DNA of 64,000 nucleotides, taken from positions 9,412 to 73,411 of the forward strand of contig JBFWUS010000020.1 in NCBI GenBank assembly GCA_050247155.1, given 5' to 3'. Under the pieces are notes generated by a model that saw nothing but the letters and a program-made list of their open reading frames with translations, was not told the origin of the DNA and made no database searches. This document shows, in pieces, positions 8,078 through 16,530 of the stretch (its first letter is position 1; each line of letters opens with the position of its first letter). Origin of the DNA: Mesorhizobium_G sp050247155 (GTDB lineage Bacteria > Pseudomonadota > Alphaproteobacteria > Rhizobiales > Rhizobiaceae). Position numbers and translations under genes: made by a program.

Positions 8078-10330
8078 ATGGCGTGCGGGACAAGGAACAT
8101 TCTCGGTCGGCGTCTGGCCATTTTGTCGGCGAGTGTTGCTGTATTTGCGGCCACCACCGTTGCAGCTTTCGCGCAATCCGCGGCCGTGGAACTTGACGAG
8201 ATCGTCATCGAGGGTCAGCAGGCGCCGGCAGACGGGGCTGCGGATGACAGCCAAGCCGAGACGGCTACCGGCCCTGTTGATGGTTATGTCGCCAAGCGCA
8301 CCTCAACCGTATCCAAGACCGATGCGTCGATCATGGAGACGCCGCAGGCGGTCAGCATCATCCCTGCCGAGCAGTTGCAGGATCAGGACGTCGAGACGCT
8401 CAGCGAGGCGGTTCGCTACACGCCCGGTGTCACCAGCGGCTTTGAAGGCGCCGGAGACACGCGCCGCGACCCCATCAACATCCGTGGCTTCGAGACGATG
8501 CAATATCTTGACGGCCTGCTGGTGCCAGGCGGCGCGGTGACCTACGGCATCACCAAGCCGGAACCGTACGGGCTGGAACGCATCGAAATCCTGAAGGGTC
8601 CGGCTTCGGTCCTGTACGGCCAGAACGCGCCCGGCGGCCTGATCAACATGGTCAGCAAGCGGCCGACAGAGGAGGCGCGGGGCGAGGTGGTCATCGAAGG
8701 CGGATTGGGCGCCGGCGCATTCGAGAAACTGCAAGGCCAGTTCGACGTGTCTGGTCCCGTCAATGCCGATAGATCCTTGCTCTACCGTTTCGTCGGCATG
8801 GCCCGCGACGGCAACACGATGGTCGACGACCAGCCCGACGACCGGCTTTTCCTCGCGCCCAGCTTCACTTGGAAACCGACCGAAGACACCACGATCACCT
8901 GGCTCAACCAGTATACCAAAGACAATGGTGGGGTCTATCAGCTACTGCCGATCGAAGGTACGCTGCTGCCCAATCCAAACGGCCAAATCCCGGTCTCTCG
9001 CAATCTCGGCGAACCTGATTTCGATCACTTCAAAACGGATTACTGGAGCACAGGCTATATGCTCGATCACCGCTTCAGCGACAATGTCACGTTCTCCCAG
9101 GCTGCGCGTTACGGCCGCTATCGCGACGACTATGCAGGAATCTACTTCACCGGATTGCAGCCCGACATGCAGACGGTCGACCGTACTGCCTACGTCTATC
9201 ACACACAGGTCGATTCATTCTCGATCGATAATCGTGTCGCGGTAAAGTTCGATACCGGCGCCGTCTCTCACTCGGCCCTTGTCGGATTTGACTTTACCAC
9301 GACGAATTACGGCGATCAGGTCGGCGACTCTGAATACGACGGCGTCGCTGTGCCACCGCTGGACATGTTCAATCCGGTCTATCCGGGCTATCCCTACGTT
9401 CTAAGCGAATATTACCGTAGTTCTTCGACCACCAAAAACACCGGCCTCTATGCCCAGGACGTCCTGCGCTACGGCAGATTGACGGTAATGGGCGGCGTCC
9501 GTCACGACTGGGCCTATGACAGGTCGGTGAGCGAGGATCTTTCGGCAGAAAGCACTCTGGTGTCCAAACAGGACCCCACCGCCACAACCTTCCGGGCAGG
9601 TGCGGTCTATCAATTCGACAACGGGCTGGCGCCGTACGCCAGCTACGCGGAATCGTTCCAACTTGAGTCGGGGTTCAGCAGTTTCGATCAGGCGTTTAGA
9701 CCCACCACCGGCCAGCAGTATGAGGTTGGGCTGCGCTACGCCATTCCCGATACCGACGCGATGATCACGGTGTCGGCCTTCGACCTCACGCAACAGAACG
9801 TCGTCACGCCCGATCCCGACGATCCGACGGGGCAAAGGCAGATTCAGACCGGCGAAGTCAACGTCAAGGGCGTCGAGCTCGAAGCCAAGGCAAGTCTGGA
9901 CAGTGGCTGGGATATCACCGGCGGCGTGTCCTATATGGACGGCAAGGTGACGGAGTCGACCATTCCCGGCCAGATAGGTCTGCGGACCGCCCGGACGCCG
10001 GAATGGATGGCCTCTCTTTGGGTCGACTACCACTTCAACCGCAACGACGCGTTGGGCGGCCTGACGATCGGCGGCGGTGTTCGCCATGTCGGCAGCTTTT
10101 TCCCGTTCCAGCAAGACAGTGTGGATACGCCAGTGGTGCCCGCAACGACCCTCTTCGACGCCCATCTGGAATACGACTTCAGCGTCATCAACAAGAAATA
10201 TCAGGGCTTGAGTCTGAACGTGACGGCGACGAATATCTTTAACGAGCTGGCGTATTCGGAGGTCGGCGGCGACTATGTCAAGCTGGCGCCCGGCCGTGAG
10301 GTTTCTGCCAGCCTCGCATATCGCTGGTAG
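8078..10330 (+). CDS. TonB-dependent siderophore receptor (FhuA/FpvA-like)
   Basis: The frame is open from GTG 8021, but ATG 8078 has the best ribosome site (AGGTGAGGGG eight bases upstream) and gives 750 residues beginning with a basic stretch and a signal peptide ending near AAFAQ. A TonB-box-like segment (LDEIVIEG) precedes the plug domain (TPQAVSIIPAEQLQDQ, INIRGFET, EILKGPASVLYGQNAPGG). A beta barrel follows and ends in the aromatic residue expected for outer-membrane export (AYRW). The protein should bring a ferric siderophore across the outer membrane using TonB energy. No periplasmic, ABC or siderophore genes are adjacent. It lies between recN and a recN tail fragment, a sign of acquisition. 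Confidence 0.93.
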   Translation: MACGTRNILGRRLAILSASVAVFAATTVAAFAQSAAVELDEIVIEGQQAPADGAADDSQAETATGPVDGYVAKRTSTVSKTDASIMETPQAVSIIPAEQLQDQDVETLSEAVRYTPGVTSGFEGAGDTRRDPINIRGFETMQYLDGLLVPGGAVTYGITKPEPYGLERIEILKGPASVLYGQNAPGGLINMVSKRPTEEARGEVVIEGGLGAGAFEKLQGQFDVSGPVNADRSLLYRFVGMARDGNTMVDDQPDDRLFLAPSFTWKPTEDTTITWLNQYTKDNGGVYQLLPIEGTLLPNPNGQIPVSRNLGEPDFDHFKTDYWSTGYMLDHRFSDNVTFSQAARYGRYRDDYAGIYFTGLQPDMQTVDRTAYVYHTQVDSFSIDNRVAVKFDTGAVSHSALVGFDFTTTNYGDQVGDSEYDGVAVPPLDMFNPVYPGYPYVLSEYYRSSSTTKNTGLYAQDVLRYGRLTVMGGVRHDWAYDRSVSEDLSAESTLVSKQDPTATTFRAGAVYQFDNGLAPYASYAESFQLESGFSSFDQAFRPTTGQQYEVGLRYAIPDTDAMITVSAFDLTQQNVVTPDPDDPTGQRQIQTGEVNVKGVELEAKASLDSGWDITGGVSYMDGKVTESTIPGQIGLRTARTPEWMASLWVDYHFNRNDALGGLTIGGGVRHVGSFFPFQQDSVDTPVVPATTLFDAHLEYDFSVINKKYQGLSLNVTATNIFNELAYSEVGGDYVKLAPGREVSASLAYRW

Positions 10331-10402
10331 CCGGAATGGCGTTGCAGCCAAAAAGAAACGCAGCCTGTCTGCCTTCTTTCGGCCAACCGCGTCCAGCAGG
10401 CT

Positions 10403-10580
10403 GCAGCGCGCTGACTTCCATTTTCTGATCTCCAAATCGGGCGCGGATCGCGTCTCGACCAGCGTCGAGCAGCTAGACCCTCCGGCCCGACAGGAAGAAA
10501 TCGCCCGAATGCTCGCTGGCGTGATGATCACCGACGAAGCAAGGGCGGTGGCGGAAAGGCTTATGCGGGAGAAGGCGTAG
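10403..10580 (+). pseudogene. Remnant of recN 3' end (duplicate C-terminal fragment)
   Basis: From about 10403 to the TAG at 10578-10580 the sequence encodes a protein end almost the same as that of RecN: RADFHFLISKSGADRVSTSV and on to RLMREKA. Over 56 aligned residues I count 9 differences from the end of the recN gene at 6321-7982. The fragment lacks the ATPase motifs and any plausible start, so it should not make RecN. It ends two bases before the convergent caspase gene. The likely explanation is that the receptor gene entered at the recN 3' end with a replacement tail, leaving the old tail behind, or that the tail was duplicated. Confidence 0.85.
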
Positions 10581-10582
10581 GC

Positions 10583-12832
10583 CTACCGGCTTGCCTCCAG
10601 CCTCTCCTTCGTAATCGCTATCCACTTCCTGTCGCCGTCGTCCAGAATCCCGTCGCGGTCCATGCGCTCGATCGTTTCCAACGCTTTCTTGTGCCATTCC
10701 GTGCCGGGCGGCGTTGACGAAGCCATGCGCTGATAGGCGCGGAAGAGGTCCCAACTCCATTTGGTGCTCATGGGATCAATGGCCACCAATTTTTCGCTGA
10801 CCTCCATGCCTGCGCGGAAATGCTTTCTCGCCGCTTCGAGGTCGCCCAACTGTTCGAGCACATCGCCGACCGTCAGATGGGTGACGGAGGTGAAACGCTG
10901 CCAGTCGGTGTTGGACGGGTCTGAATCGCGCAGCGGGATCATGCGCGCCAGGCTCGCCTCATAATGCTTCAGGGCGCCCCGCTGGTCTCCCTCGGCCCAG
11001 GCGATGTTGCCCAAAAATTCGTCGGCCAGTGACAGATCGCGGATCCATTCTGGATTATTCGGGTGCGCGGCTCGCACCTGCAGCATGATCTCGTGCTTCT
11101 TCGAGTAGGCGGCGCGCGCCTTGTCGTTCTCGCCCCGTGCCTGATAGACGCGTCCGATACGCTCCCAGGCGCGTCCGATGTCATAGCGCCAGATCGGGTT
11201 CGCCGGATATTCGGCCGACAGGTCTTGCGCGATCTTCAAGCCGGCGTTGAAATTGGCAAGCGCCTCGTCGTAGAGCCCGTCGTCCATCTCCAGATGGCCG
11301 ATATTGTAGTGCGTAACGATGAGGCCGCGCTTCAGCCCGGTGTTGAAGGGTTGAGCGACAAGAGCTTCGCGCGCGGCGGCGGCGGCCTCGCGGTACAGCT
11401 TGGCGGCCTCTTCGCGTCGGCCGGCATTCCATTCCATGTCGGCAAAACCTTCCGATGCCCAGACGCGCTGCTCCGGTGTGGCTTTGCCTTGCCGCGCCAG
11501 CTCCACGGCTTTCTGATAGGCTTCGACTGCGCGCTGGTGCTCGCCGACGGCCAGCGAGGTTTCCGCGACATCGATCCAGCTCTGCGCGTTGCCGGGATCG
11601 AGTTCGGCGGCTTCCGCAAAATAGTTTGCCGCCTTGCCGCTGTCGGAAGGCCGCGCCAGCGCCGCCAGGTGGCGTGCTGACTCGGCGGCGCGTTTGCGTT
11701 CGGCCTTGGCGGCCTGCTTAGCGTCCGCCAAATCGCGTTCGAACAGGGTTTCGGCGGCGTCGGCATCGCCCGTGCGCAAGGCCGCAATCGCCACTTCGCC
11801 TTCGCCGCCCTTGGCCGCCAGCGCCTTGCCGGCCGCCATGATGCCGTCGAAAAAGCGCTGGCGTTCATCGTCGGGGATCGAATTGAGGTCGTCATAGCCG
11901 GCGTTCTGCAGCAAGGCGACGACGATCTGCTCATATTCCTGGTTGCGGGCATTCGCGGCCTTGAGTTCGGCGATTTCGGTGCGAAGCGCGGCCGTCTCCG
12001 CATTGCCGCCGCAGCCGCCGGCCGAAAGGCAGGTTTCCGGCGCACCGCCACGAATCAGGATTTCCGGCACCTGGGTGAAATTGGCGGCCGACGTGCGCTC
12101 GACCACCCGCTTGGTCACCAGATCGAACATCTGATCGAAGCGGCTTTGCGGCTCGGCCTGCATGTAATGGAACAAGGCTTCGGCAAAGGGCGAATGGTCG
12201 CCAGGCGGTCCGTCCTGCGCGACCTGTCCGTTCTGCGTCGAGGTGACCAGCAAGAAGCGGTTGGTGGAGGCAGGCACCGCAATGCTGCCGAAAGAGAGCG
12301 GCCTAGCGCCGCGCGACAGGCACTGCTGTGCCTTCAGCGGGTCGTTGCGGCAGGCATCCAGGATGACGATCTTTTCCTTGGCGCCTTCCATCGCCTCCAG
12401 TACGTCGTCGAGCAGCACGGCGCGCCGCGCGCGCCAGTCCTCGCACGAGATTTCAATGTCGGTGGGCGCCAGTACATTGCCTTCCGCCGTCTGCATGCCG
12501 TGGCCGGCATAAAAGACCAGCGCCACATCCGCGTCGTCGGCCTTGTCACGAAAATCCTCCAGCGCATCCAGCATGTCACCCCGGTCGAGGTCGAAGCAGC
12601 CGGGTGCGCCCTCTTTGCAGCTCATCACGTCGAATCCGCTTGCGGAAAGCATTTCCGCCATGCGGCCGGCGTCGCGTTGCGGGTTTGACAGGGAGGCGAG
12701 GTTTTCATAGGCGCTGTTGCCGATGATCAGCGCAACGCGTCCGGCGGCATGGGCAGCGGACACCACGCCGCCCAACGCGGCAAGAGCCGCGAGCGCCAAT
12801 GCGATGAGGCGATTTCGAAGGCGCACACCCAA
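10583..12832 (-). CDS. Exported caspase-like (peptidase C14) protein with TPR repeats
   Basis: The 749-residue protein begins with a signal peptide (hydrophobic 9-29, AHA-A cleavage pattern). A caspase-fold domain spans about 31-275: RVALIIGNSAYENL, catalytic H111 in FYAGHG and catalytic C161 in ILDACRNDP. A cysteine-rich piece (ETCLSAGGCGG) is followed by an alanine-rich helical stretch (about 285-385). From about 395 to 700 come TPR-like repeats (AANYFAEAAELDPGNAQSW; AVEAYQKAVELA; YDEALANFNAGLKIAQ). Both catalytic residues are present, so protease activity is plausible. Substrate and P1 preference cannot be told. Periplasmic export argues against a cytosolic death or defence role. A small exported protein lies 57 bases upstream in the same direction. 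Confidence 0.88.
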   Translation of the reverse strand: MGVRLRNRLIALALAALAALGGVVSAAHAAGRVALIIGNSAYENLASLSNPQRDAGRMAEMLSASGFDVMSCKEGAPGCFDLDRGDMLDALEDFRDKADDADVALVFYAGHGMQTAEGNVLAPTDIEISCEDWRARRAVLLDDVLEAMEGAKEKIVILDACRNDPLKAQQCLSRGARPLSFGSIAVPASTNRFLLVTSTQNGQVAQDGPPGDHSPFAEALFHYMQAEPQSRFDQMFDLVTKRVVERTSAANFTQVPEILIRGGAPETCLSAGGCGGNAETAALRTEIAELKAANARNQEYEQIVVALLQNAGYDDLNSIPDDERQRFFDGIMAAGKALAAKGGEGEVAIAALRTGDADAAETLFERDLADAKQAAKAERKRAAESARHLAALARPSDSGKAANYFAEAAELDPGNAQSWIDVAETSLAVGEHQRAVEAYQKAVELARQGKATPEQRVWASEGFADMEWNAGRREEAAKLYREAAAAAREALVAQPFNTGLKRGLIVTHYNIGHLEMDDGLYDEALANFNAGLKIAQDLSAEYPANPIWRYDIGRAWERIGRVYQARGENDKARAAYSKKHEIMLQVRAAHPNNPEWIRDLSLADEFLGNIAWAEGDQRGALKHYEASLARMIPLRDSDPSNTDWQRFTSVTHLTVGDVLEQLGDLEAARKHFRAGMEVSEKLVAIDPMSTKWSWDLFRAYQRMASSTPPGTEWHKKALETIERMDRDGILDDGDRKWIAITKERLEASR

Positions 12833-12889
12833 GCCCCGCGCACCATCCCGCTCAAATCCGCCTGGATCGGAATCGAGCGAAACCTATGG

Positions 12890-13165
12890 CTATCTCTTAA
12901 CGATCGAACATTTGCGCTTGCCACCGTCTTGACAGCCGGCCGTGGCCTTCCTGTCTGCATTTGCCTGCGAGCGTTCGCCCCAGAAGGCGCTGCATATCTG
13001 CCCATCCGCGGACAGCGCCATGGCCCGCGCTTTCGGCTTGCTGGCCATCGAGGCGAGGAGATTCTTGCAATAGGCGCTGCTCGGCGCGGCCGCATGGCCG
13101 GCTGTAGCCGACAGAACGGCAAACGCCACAGAGAAGGCGGTGATCTTCAGTCGATTTTTTCCCAT
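12890..13165 (-). CDS. Small exported cysteine-containing protein of unknown function
   Basis: The 91-residue product has a clear signal peptide (MGKNRLKITAFSVAFAVLSA, cleavage near HAA). The mature part of about 65 residues has four cysteines (YCKN, QICSAFW, GCQD, KCSIVKR), suited to two disulfides in the periplasm. The tail pattern (WGERSQANADRKATAGCQ) resembles small exported DUF4189-like proteins, but I cannot assign a family firmly. The ATG is at 13165. It precedes the caspase/TPR gene on the same strand with a 57-base gap and could be co-transcribed with it. Function unknown. Confidence 0.7.
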   Translation of the reverse strand: MGKNRLKITAFSVAFAVLSATAGHAAAPSSAYCKNLLASMASKPKARAMALSADGQICSAFWGERSQANADRKATAGCQDGGKRKCSIVKR

Positions 13166-13353
13166 GATCTACCCCACTTGCCCAAAAGCAGCATACCATC
13201 GAAGGCGCGCGGCACAAAGACGGCAGGATCGCCGGCATCTTCCCACAGCGTTCGCGTCGTGTTACCAGCCAGCGCCAATCCTCAACGGGACTTCTTTCGA
13301 GTCGGCGCCGCGCCATATCCGGCCAGCGCCCTTTGTGCATTTAAGGATCGGTC

Positions 13354-14844
13354 ATGGCGACAATCATCGAAACCGCGACGGGCGTGCTGGCGCTCACCTT
13401 TGACGACGTGCTCCTGCAGCCCGGCCATTCCGAGGTTATGCCGGGTGAGACGGATGTGCGCACGCGCATCGCCGGCGACATCGAGCTCAATCTGCCGATC
13501 CTCTCGGCCGCGATGGATACCGTCACGGAATCGCGGCTGGCCATCGCCATGGCGCAGGCCGGCGGCATCGGCGTCATCCATCGCAACCTTTCGCCGGTGG
13601 AACAGGCAGAGGCGGTGCGGCAGGTGAAGAAATTCGAGTCCGGCATGGTGGTGAATCCGGTGACCATAGGCCCCGATGCGACGCTCGCCGAGGCGCTGGG
13701 ACTGATGAAATCGCACGGCATCTCCGGCATTCCCGTCGTCAAGGGCAATGGCGGCGGGCCGGGCAAATTGGTCGGCATCCTGACCAACCGGGACGTGCGT
13801 TTCGCCTCCGATCCGGCCCAGAAAGTCTCCGAACTCATGACCAAGGACAATCTAGTCACGGTCAAGGAAACCTCCGTCGAGCAAAGCGAGGCCAAGCGCC
13901 TTCTGCATAAGCATCGCATTGAAAAGCTGCTGGTGGTCGATGGCGACGGCAATTGCGTTGGCCTGATCACCGTCAAGGACATCGAGAAGTCGCAGCTCAA
14001 TCCGCATGCCACCAAGGACGGCGCCGGCCGGCTGCGGGTCGCGGCGGCCACCAGCGTCGGCGAAGACGGCTTTGAGCGCGCAGAGCGGCTGATCGACGCC
14101 GGTGTCGACCTTCTGGTCATCGATACCGCCCATGGCCACTCGCAGCGCGTGCTGGATGCCGTGGCGCGGGCGAAGAAGATTTCTAACTCGGTGCGTATCA
14201 TCGCCGGCAATGTCGCGACCGCCGACGGCACGAAAGCGCTCATCGACGCGGGCGCGGATGGCGTCAAGGTCGGCATCGGGCCGGGCTCGATCTGCACCAC
14301 CCGCATCGTTGCGGGCGTTGGCGTGCCGCAGCTTTCAGCCATTATGTCGGCGGTCGAGGCTGCGCATAAGCGTGGCGCTTCGATCATCGCCGATGGCGGC
14401 ATCAAATATTCGGGCGATCTCGCCAAGGCGCTCGCCGCCGGAGCCAGCGCCGCCATGATCGGCTCGCTGCTCGCAGGCACGGACGAAAGCCCGGGTGAAG
14501 TCTATCTGCACCAGGGCCGCTCCTTCAAAGCCTATCGCGGCATGGGTTCGGTCGGGGCGATGGCGCGCGGCTCGGCCGATCGTTATTTCCAGGCCGAGGT
14601 TCGCGATACGCTGAAGTTGGTGCCTGAGGGCATCGAGGGCCAGGTGCCGTACAAGGGGCCGGTCGCCGGCGTGCTGCATCAGCTCGCAGGTGGATTGAAA
14701 GCCGCGATGGGCTATGTCGGTGCGCGTGATCTCACCGATTTCCGTCAGCGGGCAACCTTCGTGCGCATCTCCAACGCCGGCCTGCGCGAAAGCCACACGC
14801 ACGACGTGACGATCACGCGCGAAAGCCCGAATTATCCAGTTTAG
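13354..14844 (+). CDS. guaB: Inosine-5'-monophosphate dehydrogenase GuaB
   Basis: The 496-residue product matches IMPDH throughout. It has an N-terminal TFDDVLLQPG segment, a CBS-domain pair inserted at about residues 95-215, and the active-site loop GPGSICTTRIV with catalytic C314. The phosphate/IMP-binding ADGGIKYSGD and the flap region with GMGSVGAM also follow. The enzyme oxidises IMP to XMP with NAD, the first committed step of GMP synthesis, in the cytosol. The ATG at 13354 gives the expected N-terminus (MATIIETATGVLALTFDD). It is divergent from the small exported protein and followed by a MAPEG gene 38 bases downstream. Confidence 0.97.
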   Translation: MATIIETATGVLALTFDDVLLQPGHSEVMPGETDVRTRIAGDIELNLPILSAAMDTVTESRLAIAMAQAGGIGVIHRNLSPVEQAEAVRQVKKFESGMVVNPVTIGPDATLAEALGLMKSHGISGIPVVKGNGGGPGKLVGILTNRDVRFASDPAQKVSELMTKDNLVTVKETSVEQSEAKRLLHKHRIEKLLVVDGDGNCVGLITVKDIEKSQLNPHATKDGAGRLRVAAATSVGEDGFERAERLIDAGVDLLVIDTAHGHSQRVLDAVARAKKISNSVRIIAGNVATADGTKALIDAGADGVKVGIGPGSICTTRIVAGVGVPQLSAIMSAVEAAHKRGASIIADGGIKYSGDLAKALAAGASAAMIGSLLAGTDESPGEVYLHQGRSFKAYRGMGSVGAMARGSADRYFQAEVRDTLKLVPEGIEGQVPYKGPVAGVLHQLAGGLKAAMGYVGARDLTDFRQRATFVRISNAGLRESHTHDVTITRESPNYPV

Positions 14845-14882
14845 CATTCCTCGAGGCCGTCGATTCGGGAAGGGCAGGGGCA

Positions 14883-15293
14883 ATGAACCAGACAGCGATC
14901 TTCTGGCCGATGATCTGCCACGTGCTTTTGGTCGTCATCGTCTATGTCGTGCTGGGGATCCGGCGCAGAGGCGCCGTGGAGTCAGGCGAAGCCGTGGTGC
15001 ACCAGTTCAAGGGACGCTACGAAGAACCTGCCCGCAGCGTCACCGTCGCCAACAACTTGATGAACCAGTTCGAGGCGCCGGTGCTGTTCCACATCTGCTG
15101 CCTGTGCCTCTACGTGACCGCCGGCGTCAGCATCTTTACCGTCACGCTGGCGTGGCTGTTCATCCTGTTTCGCTACATCCACGCCTATGTGCACCTGACC
15201 AGCAACAAGATCAGGTGGCGCAACATGAGTTTTCGCGTCGGCCTGCTGATCCTGCTGATCCTTTGGATCGCGTTTGCTGCCCATATTGCGTGA
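14883..15293 (+). CDS. MAPEG-family membrane protein
   Basis: The 136-residue integral membrane protein has four hydrophobic segments (ICHVLLVVIVYVVLGI; PVLFHICCLCLYVTAGVSI; TLAWLFILFRYIHAYVHL; VGLLILLILWIAFAAHI). The NQFEAPVLF motif and the FRYIHAYVHLTSNK segment are characteristic of MAPEG proteins (membrane-associated eicosanoid and glutathione metabolism). Bacterial members are of mostly unknown substrate; some bind glutathione. It starts 38 bases after guaB behind gggaagggcagggg. It is convergent with rnd, whose stop lies 15 bases away. Confidence 0.85.
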   Translation: MNQTAIFWPMICHVLLVVIVYVVLGIRRRGAVESGEAVVHQFKGRYEEPARSVTVANNLMNQFEAPVLFHICCLCLYVTAGVSIFTVTLAWLFILFRYIHAYVHLTSNKIRWRNMSFRVGLLILLILWIAFAAHIA

Positions 15294-15308
15294 GCGCCGC
15301 GACGCGTT

Positions 15309-16457
15309 CTATCCCACCGCCACGATCCGCCGGTTGTCGAATTTGAGCGAAATCTCGCCGCGCACGAGCTTCAGCGCCTTTTCGCCGAACACTTCGCGCC
15401 GCCAGCCGGACAGGGCGGGGACGTCGGCCTTCTCGCCGTCTGCAGCCAGCCTGTCGATCTCGTCGGATGACGCCAGCACCTTCGGCGCAACGCCTTCCTC
15501 TTCGGCCACCAATCTGAGCAGTACCTTCAGCAGTTCGGCCGCCGCATTCGAGCCTTCCGGGTTCTGCGCCGGCTTCGCCAATTTCGGCAGTTCGTCCTTC
15601 GGGATTGCGAGGGCCGCGTTGATCGCGCCGAGCAGCGAGGCGGCGGTCGCCGAACGCTCCCAGCCCTTCGGAATCGTGCGCAGCTTGCCGAGCGCAGACT
15701 CATCGCGGGGCTGCTGCTGGGCGATCTCGGAAATCACCTCGTCCTTGATGACACGGCGGCGCGGGACGTTGCGCTCGCGCGCCTCGCGTTCGCGCCATGC
15801 CGCGACGGATTGCACCACCGCCAGCTCGATCGGCTTGCGCAGCCGCACTTTCAGCCGTTTCCAGGCATCCTCAGGATGCGGATCGTAGGTTTCGCGATTG
15901 GTGAGGATGGCCATTTCCTCGTTCAGCCAGTGCCCGCGGCCTTCGCGCTCCAGCTCGGCCTTCAGATATTGATAGACCTCGATCAGATGCGTCACGTCCG
16001 CGGCAGCGTAGGTGAGCTGTTTGTCCGACAGCGGGCGCGCGCGCCAGTCGGTGAAGCGCGACGACTTGTCGATCTGCGCGCCGGTAACCCGCTGCACGAT
16101 CTGCTCGTAAGAAACCGAGTCGCCGAAGCCGCAGACCATCGCGGCCACCTGCGTGTCGAACACGGGATGCGGGATCAGCCGGCCGAGGTTGAAGACGATT
16201 TCGATGTCCTGCCGTGCGGCGTGGAAAACCTTTGTCACGGCCTCGTTGGCCATCAGGTCGAAAAATGGCTTCAGGTCGATGCCCGGCGCCAGCGGATCGA
16301 CGAGCGCGGTGACGCCCGGCGCGGCCATCTGGATCAGACAGAGTTCCGGCCAAAAAGTCGTTTCCCGGATGAATTCCGTGTCGACGGTGACGAAATCGGA
16401 TTTTTCCAGGGCCGCAACCGCTTCGGCGAGCTCCTGGGTTGTCGTTATGACATGCAT
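15309..16457 (-). CDS. rnd: Ribonuclease D
   Basis: The 382-residue product starts at ATG 16457 (MHVITTTQEL); the codon before it is TTG and not needed. The DEDDy 3'-5' exonuclease residues are all visible: D26 and E28 (VTVDTEFI), D84 (HAARQDIEIV), and Y150/D154 (LTYAAADVTHLI). The C-terminal part contains HRDC-type helical domains (RNVPRRRVIKDEVI; GALGKLRTIPKGW-like segment). RNase D trims tRNA precursors and other stable RNAs at their 3' ends. It is convergent with the MAPEG gene and follows the MFS gene on the same strand with a 73-base gap. Confidence 0.94.
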   Translation of the reverse strand: MHVITTTQELAEAVAALEKSDFVTVDTEFIRETTFWPELCLIQMAAPGVTALVDPLAPGIDLKPFFDLMANEAVTKVFHAARQDIEIVFNLGRLIPHPVFDTQVAAMVCGFGDSVSYEQIVQRVTGAQIDKSSRFTDWRARPLSDKQLTYAAADVTHLIEVYQYLKAELEREGRGHWLNEEMAILTNRETYDPHPEDAWKRLKVRLRKPIELAVVQSVAAWREREARERNVPRRRVIKDEVISEIAQQQPRDESALGKLRTIPKGWERSATAASLLGAINAALAIPKDELPKLAKPAQNPEGSNAAAELLKVLLRLVAEEEGVAPKVLASSDEIDRLAADGEKADVPALSGWRREVFGEKALKLVRGEISLKFDNRRIVAVG

Positions 16458-16530
16458 CAACTGACCAACTTTTTCGTTTTCGGTTCCTTTTCAGTCGCAG
16501 CCGCATTCGTCAAGCATCGGCTAACATTTG

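Noticed and set aside
10583..13165. Caspase-type gene as an abortive infection system
   Set aside because: It has a signal peptide and no gasdermin, CHAT or sensor genes nearby, so a cytosolic suicide role is unlikely.
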